From IMG/VR virus record IMGVR_UViG_3300044712_001401, positions 25,066-89,065 of that record: a stretch of 64,000 bases of DNA. One strand, written 5' to 3'. This DNA comes from a virus. A program made the translations under genes and the position numbers. Of this stretch, positions 1-7,880 are shown piece by piece (the first letter of the stretch is position 1; each line of letters begins with the position of its first letter). The notes beneath the pieces were generated by a model. That model did not search any database. It had not been told where the DNA came from and saw only the letters and a program-made list of their open reading frames with translations.

Positions 1-1
1 G

Positions 2-130
2 TGGATTGTCGAACGCAACGGAACCGGCCTGCCGGATATGGGACCGTATCGGACGCGGGCGGAGGCGGACGACGACCGGGTTGGCGTGGCGAAGTTCTGC
101 CGACGGAATCCGGCGTACGTCGGTCCATAG
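2..130 (+). CDS. 3' end of an unidentified protein (5' truncated)
   Basis: An open frame enters from the left edge and encodes 42 residues ending NPAYVGP before a TAG stop. Its mixed composition (segments such as WIVERNGTGLPDMGPYR) reads like the natural C-terminus of a protein, and the frame closes just before the first promoter region. The start lies outside the window. No family can be assigned from this fragment; an overlapping frame starting GTG at base 1 is less protein-like. Confidence 0.45.
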   Translation, partial: WIVERNGTGLPDMGPYRTRAEADDDRVGVAKFCRRNPAYVGP

Positions 131-167
131 CCGAAAAAAAGAAACCCGGAAATCTTGTGCGGCGGGC

Positions 168-206
168 TTGCGTCCTATTCCGATGATGGTACTATGAACC
201 AGTCGG
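168..206 (+). promoter_or_regulatory. Promoter with CCGA-N19-TCGG arms (copy 1 of 6)
   Basis: TTGCGT (168-173), 16 bases, then TACTAT (190-195). CCGA (180-183) and TCGG (203-206) are inverted arms enclosing the -10 box. The purine-rich leader ending GGGAAACAAGAC leads into the ATG at 240. The same arrangement recurs at 36686, 37698, 50986, 51481 and 60037. A-rich sequence (133-147) precedes the -35 and may act as an UP element. The arms could bind a dimeric regulator; that is inference. Confidence 0.7.
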
Positions 207-239
207 ACGAACGCAACAATCAACAACGGGAAACAAGAC

Positions 240-473
240 ATGGCCACGAAGCAAAAATCACCGCTCGCGAAACCGGCTCCGAAGAACGGCGACGTCGTAC
301 GGCTGCACGGGTACGAGTTCACGGTAACGAACGTCCGGCAATACTCGCAGCCGGTACACGGAGAGAGCTTCGCGGTCTGCCGGTTCGAGGGGGTTTGCAC
401 CGCGAACCGAGTCAACGACACAATCCGCCGGACGTCGTACAACGGCGGAACGTACGGGTGGCGGATCGACTAG
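240..473 (+). CDS. Small early protein, function unknown
   Basis: 77 residues behind a member of the phage's repeated promoter family, with GGGAAAC upstream of the ATG. The N-terminus is lysine/proline rich (MATKQKSPLAKPAPKNG). The remainder is compact and probably beta-rich, with EFTVTNVRQYS and YNGGTYGWRID at the end. Placement directly behind this promoter class suggests early expression, like the genes at 51074, 51570 and 60125. No family recognised. Confidence 0.7.
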   Translation: MATKQKSPLAKPAPKNGDVVRLHGYEFTVTNVRQYSQPVHGESFAVCRFEGVCTANRVNDTIRRTSYNGGTYGWRID

Positions 474-490
474 GCGGAGACGAGAGCGGG

Positions 491-517
491 GTTGGGCTCG
501 CGGCTCGCGAGCCCAAC
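491..517 (+). terminator. 12-bp perfect hairpin without T-tract
   Basis: GTTGGGCTCGCG (491-502) pairs perfectly with CGCGAGCCCAAC (506-517) around a 3-base loop. It lies in the gap after the 240-473 gene. No run of T follows, so it is either a weak or Rho-assisted terminator or an mRNA-stabilising or processing structure. Confidence 0.4.
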
Positions 518-546
518 GGTATCGAGACATGAGACGGGAGACGAAC

Positions 547-840
547 GTGGCGACCTATGCGGTATTAACGCGCGACGCTCAAGGCGTCGCGTCGCTCGGG
601 TATGTCTTGGACGACTACAACGAGGCGGAGTCGCTCCTACGCGACGAGGAGGGCTCGGCGGACGGGGAACGACGCGAGTTGTGGTCGCTCCGCGCCGGCT
701 GGAAGCAAGCCGTTCGCGTGAGCGAGTTCGGGATTCCTTGCGACGACGGAACCGAGGAGAGCGACGTGCACTCCGCTCGTCGTCTCGCTCCGTATCTGAA
801 AGCCAAGATTGGCGAGCTAGTGGTGGTTGTCGACGAGTAA
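547..840 (+). CDS. Hypothetical protein
   Basis: 97 residues from GTG 547. This start is preferred over the in-frame ATG at 529 because the phage's usual ribosome-binding sequence GACGGGAGAC lies at 532-541, just before it. The protein is acidic with a charged middle (LLRDEEGSADGERRE) and a hydrophobic C-terminus ending ELVVVVDE. It opens a run of small overlapping or closely spaced genes leading to the methyltransferase. No domain recognised. Confidence 0.6.
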   Translation: MATYAVLTRDAQGVASLGYVLDDYNEAESLLRDEEGSADGERRELWSLRAGWKQAVRVSEFGIPCDDGTEESDVHSARRLAPYLKAKIGELVVVVDE

Positions 841-854
841 CAAAGGGGGTGGTT

Positions 855-1169
855 GTGAATAATCGGAGCCGAAAATTCGAGCCCTACGTTCGACGGTACA
901 AGCCGGGGGACAAGGCGGTGTCGTTGCGGACGGCCTGCCGGATGGCGTTTTACCATGTCATGGGGCGGAATTTTTTTGTGTTGTTGCAGCGGGGGAAACC
1001 GCGAGTCGTTCTCGACGTGGCTGGGAGCCGTCGCGAGTTAGAGCAGATGCAGGTGCAAGTGGCGATGGGGCGGATGACGTTTGCGAGTTGGGCTCGCGAG
1101 ATTGGGCGACAGGCTCGCGGCGGAAAATTCAATCGAGCCAAGACAAAAGACAAGCGGTGGCAGCGGTGA
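855..1169 (+). CDS. Small basic hypothetical protein
   Basis: 104 residues from GTG 855, six bases after the strong Shine-Dalgarno AAAGGGGG (842-849). Strongly basic, especially at both ends (NNRSRKFEPYVRRYK; KFNRAKTKDKRWQR), so nucleic-acid binding is possible. The central part contains a predicted strand (FFVLLQRGKPRVVLDVAG) and a helix. Its TGA overlaps the next GTG start, so the two genes are probably translationally coupled. Family unknown. Confidence 0.6.
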   Translation: MNNRSRKFEPYVRRYKPGDKAVSLRTACRMAFYHVMGRNFFVLLQRGKPRVVLDVAGSRRELEQMQVQVAMGRMTFASWAREIGRQARGGKFNRAKTKDKRWQR

Positions 1170-1447
1170 TCGAAATCAAACTACCGTTGGTTGACGTCGT
1201 CGACATAGCGTCGCTATCGGCGACAATCAATCAATTCCGTCGCCAAGTGCCATCGTCTGACCGGGCGTTCCGCAATTGGTACGAGCGGTTATCGCCAGCG
1301 GAGCGGCGTTTATTCTTGTATCGGATTCACGCGGTCGCGGAGATGCTAGAGCCGCTCCGTCACGCTAGGGTTTCTGTCGTCGCTCAAGTGTCCGGGGCCA
1401 GCGAGTCGCAGGAACGAGATACATCCGGGGGGCGTGATGTGCGGTAA
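1166..1447 (+). CDS. Hypothetical protein
   Basis: 93 residues starting at GTG 1166, overlapping the TGA of the preceding gene by four bases (GTGA). Mostly helical: an N-terminal hydrophobic segment (IEIKLPLVDVVDIASL), then a charged helix with NWYERLSPAERRLFLYRIH. The tail overlaps the start of the next gene by 11 bases. No recognised family; gene packing supports it being real. Confidence 0.55.
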   Translation: MIEIKLPLVDVVDIASLSATINQFRRQVPSSDRAFRNWYERLSPAERRLFLYRIHAVAEMLEPLRHARVSVVAQVSGASESQERDTSGGRDVR

Positions 1448-1847
1448 AAGTCATGAGTGGTTTTGTCCTCGTTGCTGGCGAGTGCTGGAGTGGCGCGAAG
1501 TGACGTTCCAAGAGACGCACGACGGATGCGGCGAAGGCGTCGAGAGTCGCGAGCGAATCGCGGCGAGAGCAACGCCGGAGCGTGTTTTGGCTATGATTGC
1601 GGCTCGCGGTTGGTCTTCGCACTGGACGCACCGTGGTGCGTATCTGCACTTGGAGGCGTCCGAGCTAATCGAAGCGGTGCGAGGCAAACGCGGCGACGTT
1701 GTCGACGAAGCCGGAGACGTGTTGCTCGTGTTGCTATCGATTGTGGGAGCGGCCGGCGTGTCTTGGGGGGACGTCGAGCGCGCAGCGGCTACCAAACTCG
1801 CAAAACTAGAACGGCCGGGGCCGTATCGCGACGAGGGGACACAATGA
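1437..1847 (+). CDS. MazG-like NTP pyrophosphohydrolase with N-terminal zinc ribbon
   Basis: 136 residues from ATG 1437, behind GGGGGG at 1427-1432. Residues 1-35 hold cysteines at CGK, CPRC and GC that could bind zinc. Residues 60-130 carry the all-alpha MazG/dUTPase pattern: EASELIEAVRGKRGDVVDEA, GDVLLVLLSI, then a helix ending TKLAKLERPG, with the ExxE and ExxD acid pairs expected to bind Mg2+. The family hydrolyses nucleoside triphosphates to monophosphates plus PPi, so a role in nucleotide-pool control during infection is likely. The last bases overlap the methyltransferase start (ATGA). Confidence 0.7.
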   Translation: MCGKSHEWFCPRCWRVLEWREVTFQETHDGCGEGVESRERIAARATPERVLAMIAARGWSSHWTHRGAYLHLEASELIEAVRGKRGDVVDEAGDVLLVLLSIVGAAGVSWGDVERAAATKLAKLERPGPYRDEGTQ

Positions 1848-2899
1848 ACACCGAGAAGTCTTGGTCGGTATTGATTGGCGATGTCCGGGTTCGTCTGCGC
1901 GACGTCCCGGACGAGTCGGTGCATTGTGTGGTGACATCGCCACCGTATTTCTCTCAGCGTGACTACGGGATGCCGGAGCAAATCGGGCTAGAGAAGACGT
2001 CGGCGGAATATGTCGCGCAACTCGTCGCGGTGTTCCGCGAAGTTAAGCGCGTCTTGCGTCACGACGGAACGCTCTGGCTGAATCTCGGCGACAAATACGC
2101 GAGCCAAGGTGGGGCTCGCAGCTATGGCTCGTCGGACGGCGCGGTGCGTCGGGCAGACGCTCCGGAGCGGAGAGCCCCGACGCTGCCACGCAAGAACTTG
2201 TACGGTATCCCGTGGCGTGTCGCGTTTGCCTTGCAAGACGACGGGTGGCTGCTGCGGCAGGATATTATTTGGCACAAATCGGATGCCATGCCGGAGAGCG
2301 TGACGGATCGGTGCTCGTCGGCGCATGAGTACGTTTTTCTTCTGGCTCGCGGATTCGATTACTTTTTCGATGCGGACGCCATCGCGGAGCCTGCCAGCGG
2401 AACGAGCGGCGGAGCGTGTTTCGGCAAGCAACAACACGATGCGGCCGGCTCCGGAGCGCAATCTCGCAGGTACGACCGGCCGGAGTACGAGACTCGCAAC
2501 AAGCGAAGCGTTTGGACCATGCCGACGTCCAAGTTTGGCGGAGCGCATTTCGCGACGTTTCCGCCGGCTCTCGTCGAGCCGTGCGTTCGTGCGGGCACGA
2601 GCGAGCGCGGGTGCTGCGCCGGATGCGGCGAGCCAATCCGTAGCGGAGGCGTCAAACGCTGGTGCACTTGCGGGAGCGAGGACGTTGCGCCGAGCGTGGT
2701 ACTCGATCCGTTTGGTGGCTCGGGGACCGTCGCGGCAGTCTGCGACCTGCTCGGCGGGCGACGGACAATCCTTTGCGAGCTAAACCCGGAATACGCGGCG
2801 ATGATTCCGGAGCGAGTGCGAGACGTTCGAGATGCGGCGTTCGGGCGGACGAAGCAGCGTGCGGTTCCGCCGATGCCGGGTCAAAAAGATCTTTTCTAG
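1844..2899 (+). CDS. Beta-class DNA methyltransferase (N6-adenine or N4-cytosine)
   Basis: 351 residues from ATG 1844. Catalytic motif IV TSPPYFSQRDYG lies near the N-terminus and the AdoMet-binding motif I DPFGGSGTVAAVC near the C-terminus, the order that defines the beta class. A four-cysteine zinc knuckle (CCAGCGEP ... CTCG) is inserted just before motif I. Length matches stand-alone phage enzymes. No restriction partner is adjacent, so it probably protects phage DNA or is an orphan regulator. TSPPY cannot separate adenine-N6 from cytosine-N4 activity. Overlaps the MazG-like gene by four bases. Confidence 0.85.
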   Translation: MNTEKSWSVLIGDVRVRLRDVPDESVHCVVTSPPYFSQRDYGMPEQIGLEKTSAEYVAQLVAVFREVKRVLRHDGTLWLNLGDKYASQGGARSYGSSDGAVRRADAPERRAPTLPRKNLYGIPWRVAFALQDDGWLLRQDIIWHKSDAMPESVTDRCSSAHEYVFLLARGFDYFFDADAIAEPASGTSGGACFGKQQHDAAGSGAQSRRYDRPEYETRNKRSVWTMPTSKFGGAHFATFPPALVEPCVRAGTSERGCCAGCGEPIRSGGVKRWCTCGSEDVAPSVVLDPFGGSGTVAAVCDLLGGRRTILCELNPEYAAMIPERVRDVRDAAFGRTKQRAVPPMPGQKDLF

Positions 2900-2910
2900 G
2901 AGACGAGACG

Positions 2911-3498
2911 ATGCCGGTGATTGTTGGGGTATCGAAAGATGGGGTTATTGAGTTCGCGACTGCGAGACTAACCGAGGAATCGGTGGAGCCACTAAACCAA
3001 ATCGTCGACGAAGGCGGATATGTCGCGATGGTCGATGGAAGGGTCACAGTGGGCGGGCGAGACGTCGAAAACGGTATTGTGCGGCCGGAGACGGCTAAGG
3101 CCGTTACGACGGTTTTCGATGTCGCGTTGTCGCTGCTGCTCCGCGTTGAGCAAGCCGGAATGATTGGCGACAAGTGGATGCGAGACATCGTCGCGAGACA
3201 GTCGCGGGCGGCTTGCGACGCGTGGGAGGAAGTCTACCCGAATGAGGCGTGTATATCGCGGCGAGCCTGGGATCGAATCGCGGACGAGATCGCTACGCGG
3301 CATGAACGGCTGATGGCAGGCGTACTTTCGCGGCTCAACGCCATGCAGATTTCTCCGGCTCCGCAACTCGTCGAGTCAGCACGGCCGGGAGTGTTTTTGA
3401 GTGTCACGCGAGAAACCGCAACCGGCTTTCGCATCGGAATTGCCGGGGCGTTGATGACGGCTCGCGAAGTGGCGCAAGTCATGTCGCAGGCGGACTGA
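2911..3498 (+). CDS. Hypothetical protein
   Basis: 195 residues from ATG 2911 with TAGGAGACG upstream, 11 bases after the methyltransferase stop. The N-terminal half looks beta-rich (MPVIVGVSKDGVIEFATARL; YVAMVDGRVTVGG). The middle is helical with charged residues (SRAACDAWEEVYPNEAC). The C-terminus RIGIAGALMTAREVAQVMS is a strand plus helix. No motif identifies it. It shares the transcription unit of the methyltransferase. Confidence 0.6.
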   Translation: MPVIVGVSKDGVIEFATARLTEESVEPLNQIVDEGGYVAMVDGRVTVGGRDVENGIVRPETAKAVTTVFDVALSLLLRVEQAGMIGDKWMRDIVARQSRAACDAWEEVYPNEACISRRAWDRIADEIATRHERLMAGVLSRLNAMQISPAPQLVESARPGVFLSVTRETATGFRIGIAGALMTAREVAQVMSQAD

Positions 3499-3558
3499 AT
3501 TGGCTCGGCGGGATGCGGTTTGTTTTTTTTGGTCGAAACGCAAGACGGGGAAAGAGCG

Positions 3559-4962
3559 ATGGAAGACACGGTGAAAATCACGGAGTTGGACCTAGGCGAA
3601 ATTTTCCTAGGCGAGTTGCGGAACAAGACCGCGAGAGTCGGAGTCGTCGGACTCGGAACGGTGGGGCTCCCACGGGCGGTGGCTCTGGCTCGCGCCGGAT
3701 GGGACGTCGTCGGAGTCGATCGCAACGACGAGCGACTAGCGAAGATTGCCAACGCGGCGATGTTCGGCGCTCGCCCCATCCCGGAGCCTGGGCTCCCCAA
3801 TCAAATCTGCGGAGTTCCGGCCGATGACATTTTTGCGGCTGGAGAAATGGGCTTTACTGTCTACGCGTGGGACCAGTTACGAAATGAAACGGACGGCGAG
3901 CAAATCGACGTCTGGATCGTTTGCGTCTCGGCTCGCTCTCGCAAGGGAAACGACAAGCGGATGGGACCAGACTACCGACAGGTTCTGGACGCGGTGGCGC
4001 AAATCGGTGCGTTGTCGGGCGGGCGGAGTGCGCCGTTGCTGGTTGTCTTGGAGTCGCTCGTCGGTCCGGGAGCCACCCGAGCCCTGGTCGGCGAGACGCT
4101 CCAACGGATGCGACAGGAGCGTACGGTGCTTGCGGCGTACTCTCCGCCTGACTCGGGGATCGATCCGGAAAGTTTCAAGATGGTGAGTGGGACTAGCACC
4201 CTAGCGAGCCAAGCGGCTCGCGTTGTTTACGAATCGATTTTCACGCGGATATTGATCCCAGCGAAGGCGGAGGTAGTCGAAGCGTCGGCGCTCGTGCGGC
4301 ATTGCCAACGAGTCACAATTCGCGCGCTTGCTAACGAAATGTCCGATGCCCTGGCATTGATGGGAATCTCGTACGCAGACGCGTCTTTGCTCGCTCGTGA
4401 TAGCGTCGGCCCGTTTGGGCATCGACACGTCTTGCCGGATGCCGGAGTCGAACCGACGGACTCCGCCGAGACGGCTCCGAGTGCGTTTGCCGATGTCGCG
4501 GATTCGTTTAGCGCAACTCCGATCATTCGGTACGCCGGCAATACGCAAGAGAGGCGATGGGAAAAGATCGTTGAACGCGTCGAGATACTCGCGGGACACT
4601 CGGGTCGCTCGCCTGGGGATGCCGAGCGCTGGCCGATGATAATCGGGGTGTACGGGCTGCGACCGAAAGAGAGCGACGACGTCGAAGACGGTTCGGTCGG
4701 AAGCAAGATCGCGCAGGGGCTCGCGGCTCGCGGCTATACGGTAAAGCTATTCGACGACGCGGGCGGCTCGCGTCCGACCGTCGATGATATGCGGCGGTGT
4801 TCCGTGCTCGTCTGCGTGCACGGAACGCAGGGGCTGCCGACGGAGATTCTCGCCAACGCGACGACGCAGGAGCCGTGGATTTACGACGTCAGGAACCCCC
4901 CGTCGTGCGACCGGATGCCGCGAGACTTGATCCGGCTCTGGCGAAAGTCGCTTGGCGAGTAA
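3559..4962 (+). CDS. Nucleotide-sugar dehydrogenase homologue lacking the catalytic cysteine
   Basis: 467 residues from ATG 3559 (GACGGGGAAAG upstream). Follows the UDP-glucose/UDP-ManNAc dehydrogenase plan: an NAD-binding Rossmann motif GVVGLGTVGLPRAVALARAG near residue 27; ESLVGPGATR, matching the family STVxPGTT segment; AYSPPDSGIDPE, matching YSPERI; then the central helix EVVEASALVRHCQRVTIRAL. Where active enzymes carry GGxCIPVDP with the nucleophilic Cys, this protein has GPFGHRHVLPDAGVEP and no Cys, and the usual Lys-x-x-Glu-Asn is altered. The C-terminal Rossmann-like domain is kept. Likely a non-oxidising sugar-nucleotide or NAD-binding protein, or an enzyme with changed chemistry. 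Confidence 0.7.
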   Translation: MEDTVKITELDLGEIFLGELRNKTARVGVVGLGTVGLPRAVALARAGWDVVGVDRNDERLAKIANAAMFGARPIPEPGLPNQICGVPADDIFAAGEMGFTVYAWDQLRNETDGEQIDVWIVCVSARSRKGNDKRMGPDYRQVLDAVAQIGALSGGRSAPLLVVLESLVGPGATRALVGETLQRMRQERTVLAAYSPPDSGIDPESFKMVSGTSTLASQAARVVYESIFTRILIPAKAEVVEASALVRHCQRVTIRALANEMSDALALMGISYADASLLARDSVGPFGHRHVLPDAGVEPTDSAETAPSAFADVADSFSATPIIRYAGNTQERRWEKIVERVEILAGHSGRSPGDAERWPMIIGVYGLRPKESDDVEDGSVGSKIAQGLAARGYTVKLFDDAGGSRPTVDDMRRCSVLVCVHGTQGLPTEILANATTQEPWIYDVRNPPSCDRMPRDLIRLWRKSLGE

Positions 4963-4981
4963 CCGGAATCGGAGATACGTG

Positions 4982-5554
4982 ATGCAGCGTCAGTTGCGGC
5001 TATTGGAACGCGGCGGTGTCGGAGTCGACGGGACGAGCGCGGAATACTCTCCGTGCAAGTTGTGGCGATACTCGCTAACGCGACTGTGGCGGCCGGCCGA
5101 CGGGCACGACGAGCACGCGGGGAGCGTGGCGTTCGTCGCGCTCAATCCGTCGACGGCTACGGAGTACGAGGACGACCCGACGGTCCGCCGGATGATTCGG
5201 TTCGCGAAAGAGTGGGGACACGGAGGGCTCGTCGTGCTCAACGCGTTTGCGTATCGCTCGACGGACCCGCGAGGGCTCTACAACGTAGCGGACCCGGTTG
5301 GTGTCGAGAACGATTTCGCGATTCTCCGGTGGGTCGCGAGAGTCTCGCGGCTTGTCGTCGCATGGGGACGGCATGGGACACTGCACGGGCGATCGCATTA
5401 CCTGTCGAGGCTCCTAGCTGACGCAAATCCGATGTGTCTTGGCACGAACGGAGACGGCTCGCCAAAGCATCCATTATACGTCGCGGCGGACACTCCCCTG
5501 CGACGATGGACCGGACGACCTATGACGCGGGCCGACGGATGTCGTGAACCGTAA
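4982..5554 (+). CDS. DUF1643 family protein
   Basis: 190 residues from ATG 4982 with GGAG seven bases upstream. Shows the DUF1643 signature in order: FVALNPSTATEYEDDPTVRR, a following FAKEWGHGGLVVLNAFAYRS block, DPVGVENDFAIL, a strand with VVAWG, and a C-terminal CLGTNGDGSPKHPLYV. The family is common in phages and mobile elements; its biochemical role is not established to my knowledge. It begins 19 bases after the dehydrogenase homologue and is probably cotranscribed. Confidence 0.8.
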   Translation: MQRQLRLLERGGVGVDGTSAEYSPCKLWRYSLTRLWRPADGHDEHAGSVAFVALNPSTATEYEDDPTVRRMIRFAKEWGHGGLVVLNAFAYRSTDPRGLYNVADPVGVENDFAILRWVARVSRLVVAWGRHGTLHGRSHYLSRLLADANPMCLGTNGDGSPKHPLYVAADTPLRRWTGRPMTRADGCREP

Positions 5555-5570
5555 GGCTATGCGCTGTGTC

Positions 5571-5599
5571 TTGTCGGATCGTGCCGGAGCCGGTATAGT
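5571..5599 (+). promoter_or_regulatory. Sigma-70-like promoter
   Basis: TTGTCG (5571-5576), 17 bases, TATAGT (5594-5599). Lies between the DUF1643 gene and the small zinc-finger gene at 5623. It lacks the CCGA/TCGG arms of the repeated family. Confidence 0.5.
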
Positions 5600-5622
5600 T
5601 CGATTCGACGGAGGGCATACTC

Positions 5623-5853
5623 ATGAGCAACGAAATCTGCAGCGGTTGTGGTGGCGTCAATACGGGGCCAGCGGTTGCGGCTCCGTCGCGAGCGGCTCGG
5701 CACTCGCTCTGCGTGGGATGCGCGGTCGAAGCTGCCGAGATTACGAGCGAGCAGGAGCGGGCGTCGCTGTCAAGTTTGCCTGAACTGGACCGGGTTGTCG
5801 CTCCGTGGCGACGCCGGAGCCGGGCGTTCGTGCACTCTCGCGGGGCGTTCTAA
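5623..5853 (+). CDS. Small zinc-finger-like protein
   Basis: 76 residues from ATG 5623, with CGGAGGG upstream. Two CxxC pairs (CSGCGG near residue 6 and CVGCAVEAAE near residue 30) form a probable treble-clef or zinc-ribbon site, followed by a basic C-terminus (PWRRRSRAFVH). The stop TAA shares its final A with the next ATG, so translation is probably coupled to the sialyltransferase-fold gene. Function unknown. Confidence 0.6.
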   Translation: MSNEICSGCGGVNTGPAVAAPSRAARHSLCVGCAVEAAEITSEQERASLSSLPELDRVVAPWRRRSRAFVHSRGAF

Positions 5854-6806
5854 TGAGCTGGGAAACGGACCCGCTGTGGCTTTGCAACCCACGGCGTCCG
5901 TGCGCGGCGTGCGGAAACAATCGGCGACGTCGTCGCGCGTGCGCGGCATGCGAAGGCGTGGGCTACGCGGCAGCCGATCTGGCGGGGCTCTGGCGCGGCT
6001 CGGCGGCGTTTCTGGTGTGCGGCGGTCCGTCGCTCGCGTCGCTTCCGGAAGGCGTGTTTCGCTTGCCGGGCGTTGCGTCGTTGGGCGTGAACAACGCGGC
6101 GGCGCACGCCGGCTGCCGGGCGTTTGTCTTCGGCGACCCGCAGTGGAAATTCTCGCACTCGCTTTTTTTGGACCCGACCGTGCTGGTGTTTGCGCCGTTC
6201 GGAAAGCTCCGGCGTTGCGTGCGAGTGCGGCTCCCTAATGGCTCGTTTCGGCAGTCGACGACCCGATTGTCGGATTGTCCAAACGTGTACGGTCTGGCGA
6301 GGACTGGCCGATTTAACGGGGCGGAGTTTTGCTCGACACGCTGGGCACAATGGGGACGCGGCGGTGTCGATTCTGACGCTCCGTTTAGGCGTCTTGCGAC
6401 GATGCTTTTGGGGCTGCGGTTGCTGGCGTATCTTGGAGCGACGCGGATTTACTTGGCCGGCGTGGACTTTGATTCGTCCGGCGGCTACGCGTGGGGCGAC
6501 CCGACAACGTGCGGCGGCTCGACGTGGACCAAAATCGGGCGGTTGCTCGACGAGTGCCGGGGGGCTATTGAGGCAGCCGGCGTCGTAGTGCGCAACGCTA
6601 CGCCGGGAAGTAAGTGCGCGGCATTTCCGGCCGTCGACTTTGCCGAGGCGTTGGCCGACGCTCGCGGATTGTGCGCCTATCCACCAGATTTGCGGGGGAT
6701 GTATTCGCGGCGATTGCTACGCGAAAACCTATCGGCGCATCCGGAGCCGATCTCAATTCAACAAGCCGTCGCGGAGGCGCGCCGGCAGGCGTCCGAAAGG
6801 CGATGA
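5853..6806 (+). CDS. Sialyltransferase-fold (CstII/DUF115-like) protein with N-terminal zinc knuckle
   Basis: 317 residues. Residues 15-40 carry CAACGNN and CAACEGVGY, a DnaJ-type zinc knuckle. The main domain starts with FLVCGGPSLASL, matching the nucleotide-binding G-x-GPSL loop of GT42/CstII and DUF115 proteins. It continues with VASLGVNNAA, a conserved core helix TMLLGLRLLAYLG and IYLAGVDF, matching the family YLSGIDF motif. Proteins of this fold transfer or bind nucleotide-activated sugars. A longer relative lies at 35066, so the phage has two copies that may glycosylate virion proteins; the donor and acceptor are unknown. Confidence 0.65.
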   Translation: MSWETDPLWLCNPRRPCAACGNNRRRRRACAACEGVGYAAADLAGLWRGSAAFLVCGGPSLASLPEGVFRLPGVASLGVNNAAAHAGCRAFVFGDPQWKFSHSLFLDPTVLVFAPFGKLRRCVRVRLPNGSFRQSTTRLSDCPNVYGLARTGRFNGAEFCSTRWAQWGRGGVDSDAPFRRLATMLLGLRLLAYLGATRIYLAGVDFDSSGGYAWGDPTTCGGSTWTKIGRLLDECRGAIEAAGVVVRNATPGSKCAAFPAVDFAEALADARGLCAYPPDLRGMYSRRLLRENLSAHPEPISIQQAVAEARRQASERR

Positions 6807-6930
6807 CGCCAAGGCGGACGTATCGCGCAAGACGTCCGGCCGATACAATCACTCGCGCCGAGGCTCGACGGAAGCGACGTCTGGTGACGTCGACGAGCCT
6901 GCGGCGGTTATTGCGACGACGGGAGAGCCG

Positions 6931-7470
6931 ATGATGGCGGAAGACTTGGAACGCGGAAACCAAAAGCCGGAGACGGAGTTTGCTGGAGTCAGAGCGGAGA
7001 ACGTCGAGCCCTACGATCTTAGCGGTCGAAATATCGACGTCAGGAATTGCGGGTCGTGCGATTGTGCGCATCAGCAATTGACGGTGCGGCCGTTGGCGGC
7101 TCGACAGTCGCATGGTTTCACGCATTGCTACACGTGTCCCACGACCGGCGATCCGGTTCCCGTGGCGCTCTACAAGCACGATGGGTCGCTGGTCGAAGTC
7201 GCTCCGGCAGCGTTGCGGGCGCTAATCTCTGCGGCGGCTCGCGGGCGCTATATGGTCGCGGTGTTCGTTTCGGAAGGGGAAACGGTCCATCTGCATCGGA
7301 CCACAAGTTCTTGGCCGACCGGACAGTTTGCGTTGGGGCTCAAGATGCTCGCGGACGATATCGACCGCGAAGTGGGTCCGCCGGTCACCGATACTCCGAT
7401 GGAACGGGCGGAACGTCCTCGTCCGTTGGTGGATTTGTTTTCCGGCGTTCCGTCGGGCGACGTCTCGTAA
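6931..7470 (+). CDS. Hypothetical protein with Cys/His cluster
   Basis: 179 residues from ATG 6931 (an adjacent ATG at 6934 is also possible), placed by GACGGGAGAG just upstream. Residues 35-65 contain CGSCDCAHQQ and HCYTCP, a possible metal site. The C-terminal half has a helix (PAALRALISAAARGRYM) followed by strands (VAVFVSEGETVHLHRT). The 124-base gap before it contains only a weak GATACAAT -10-like element near 6842. No family recognised; it precedes the coiled-coil protein and portal. Confidence 0.6.
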   Translation: MMAEDLERGNQKPETEFAGVRAENVEPYDLSGRNIDVRNCGSCDCAHQQLTVRPLAARQSHGFTHCYTCPTTGDPVPVALYKHDGSLVEVAPAALRALISAAARGRYMVAVFVSEGETVHLHRTTSSWPTGQFALGLKMLADDIDREVGPPVTDTPMERAERPRPLVDLFSGVPSGDVS

Positions 7471-7487
7471 ATCTCGGGGGCGTCAAC

Positions 7488-7838
7488 ATGCGGCGGATAT
7501 GGAAGCGGCTCCGGTTTTGGTTGGCGACACGGGCCGCACTGCAAAGGCAAGCGTCAAAAGCTCTCGACGACGTTCACGAGCTGACAAATATCCTGCGTCG
7601 CGAACAAGGAGAGCACCGCGAGACGCGCGAGACGCTCGCGGAAACGCAGTCCGAGTTGGCCGAAGCGGCTGCGGAGGAATCGCGGCTGCGTGGGACGCTT
7701 GAAGTTTGCAAGGCGCAACTGGAGATGTATGCTCTCTGGGAAGCTCGCGAGCGAGAGCGGCTCGAAGCGGAGGCTGCAATTCTGGCAGCGCGTAGAACGC
7801 TCGCGATCGGTTCGTCTCGCGGAGCGGGCGACGAGTAG
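7488..7838 (+). CDS. Small coiled-coil protein upstream of portal
   Basis: 116 residues from ATG 7488 with GGGGG upstream. The N-terminus is basic-aromatic (MRRIWKRLRFWLATRAAL). Residues 25-105 are a long uninterrupted charged helix rich in E, R, A and L, such as ETRETLAETQSELAEAAAEE, typical of a coiled coil. There is no signal peptide. Its position immediately before the portal suggests a head-module accessory, but function is unknown. Confidence 0.6.
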   Translation: MRRIWKRLRFWLATRAALQRQASKALDDVHELTNILRREQGEHRETRETLAETQSELAEAAAEESRLRGTLEVCKAQLEMYALWEARERERLEAEAAILAARRTLAIGSSRGAGDE

Positions 7839-7880
7839 GCACGGTTCGGACACGACGGTCAGCACCGGGGGACTCAAGCG

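Noticed and set aside
1-186. Full gene starting GTG at base 1
   Set aside because: The frame runs through the promoter region and its composition is low-complexity Arg/Gly; the frame 2-130 is more protein-like.
3234-3800. 188-codon minus-strand frame across the 2911 and 3559 genes
   Set aside because: Composition (Ser/Pro/Ala-rich) is that of a shadow frame; it overlaps two well-supported genes and a ribosome site.
5594-5620. GTTCGATTC resembling a tRNA T-loop
   Set aside because: No matching acceptor, anticodon or D arms around it; it overlaps the promoter at 5571-5599. No tRNA found in the window.
1-7880. Terminase genes upstream of the portal
   Set aside because: No protein in this stretch shows terminase ATPase or nuclease motifs; packaging genes must lie outside the window.
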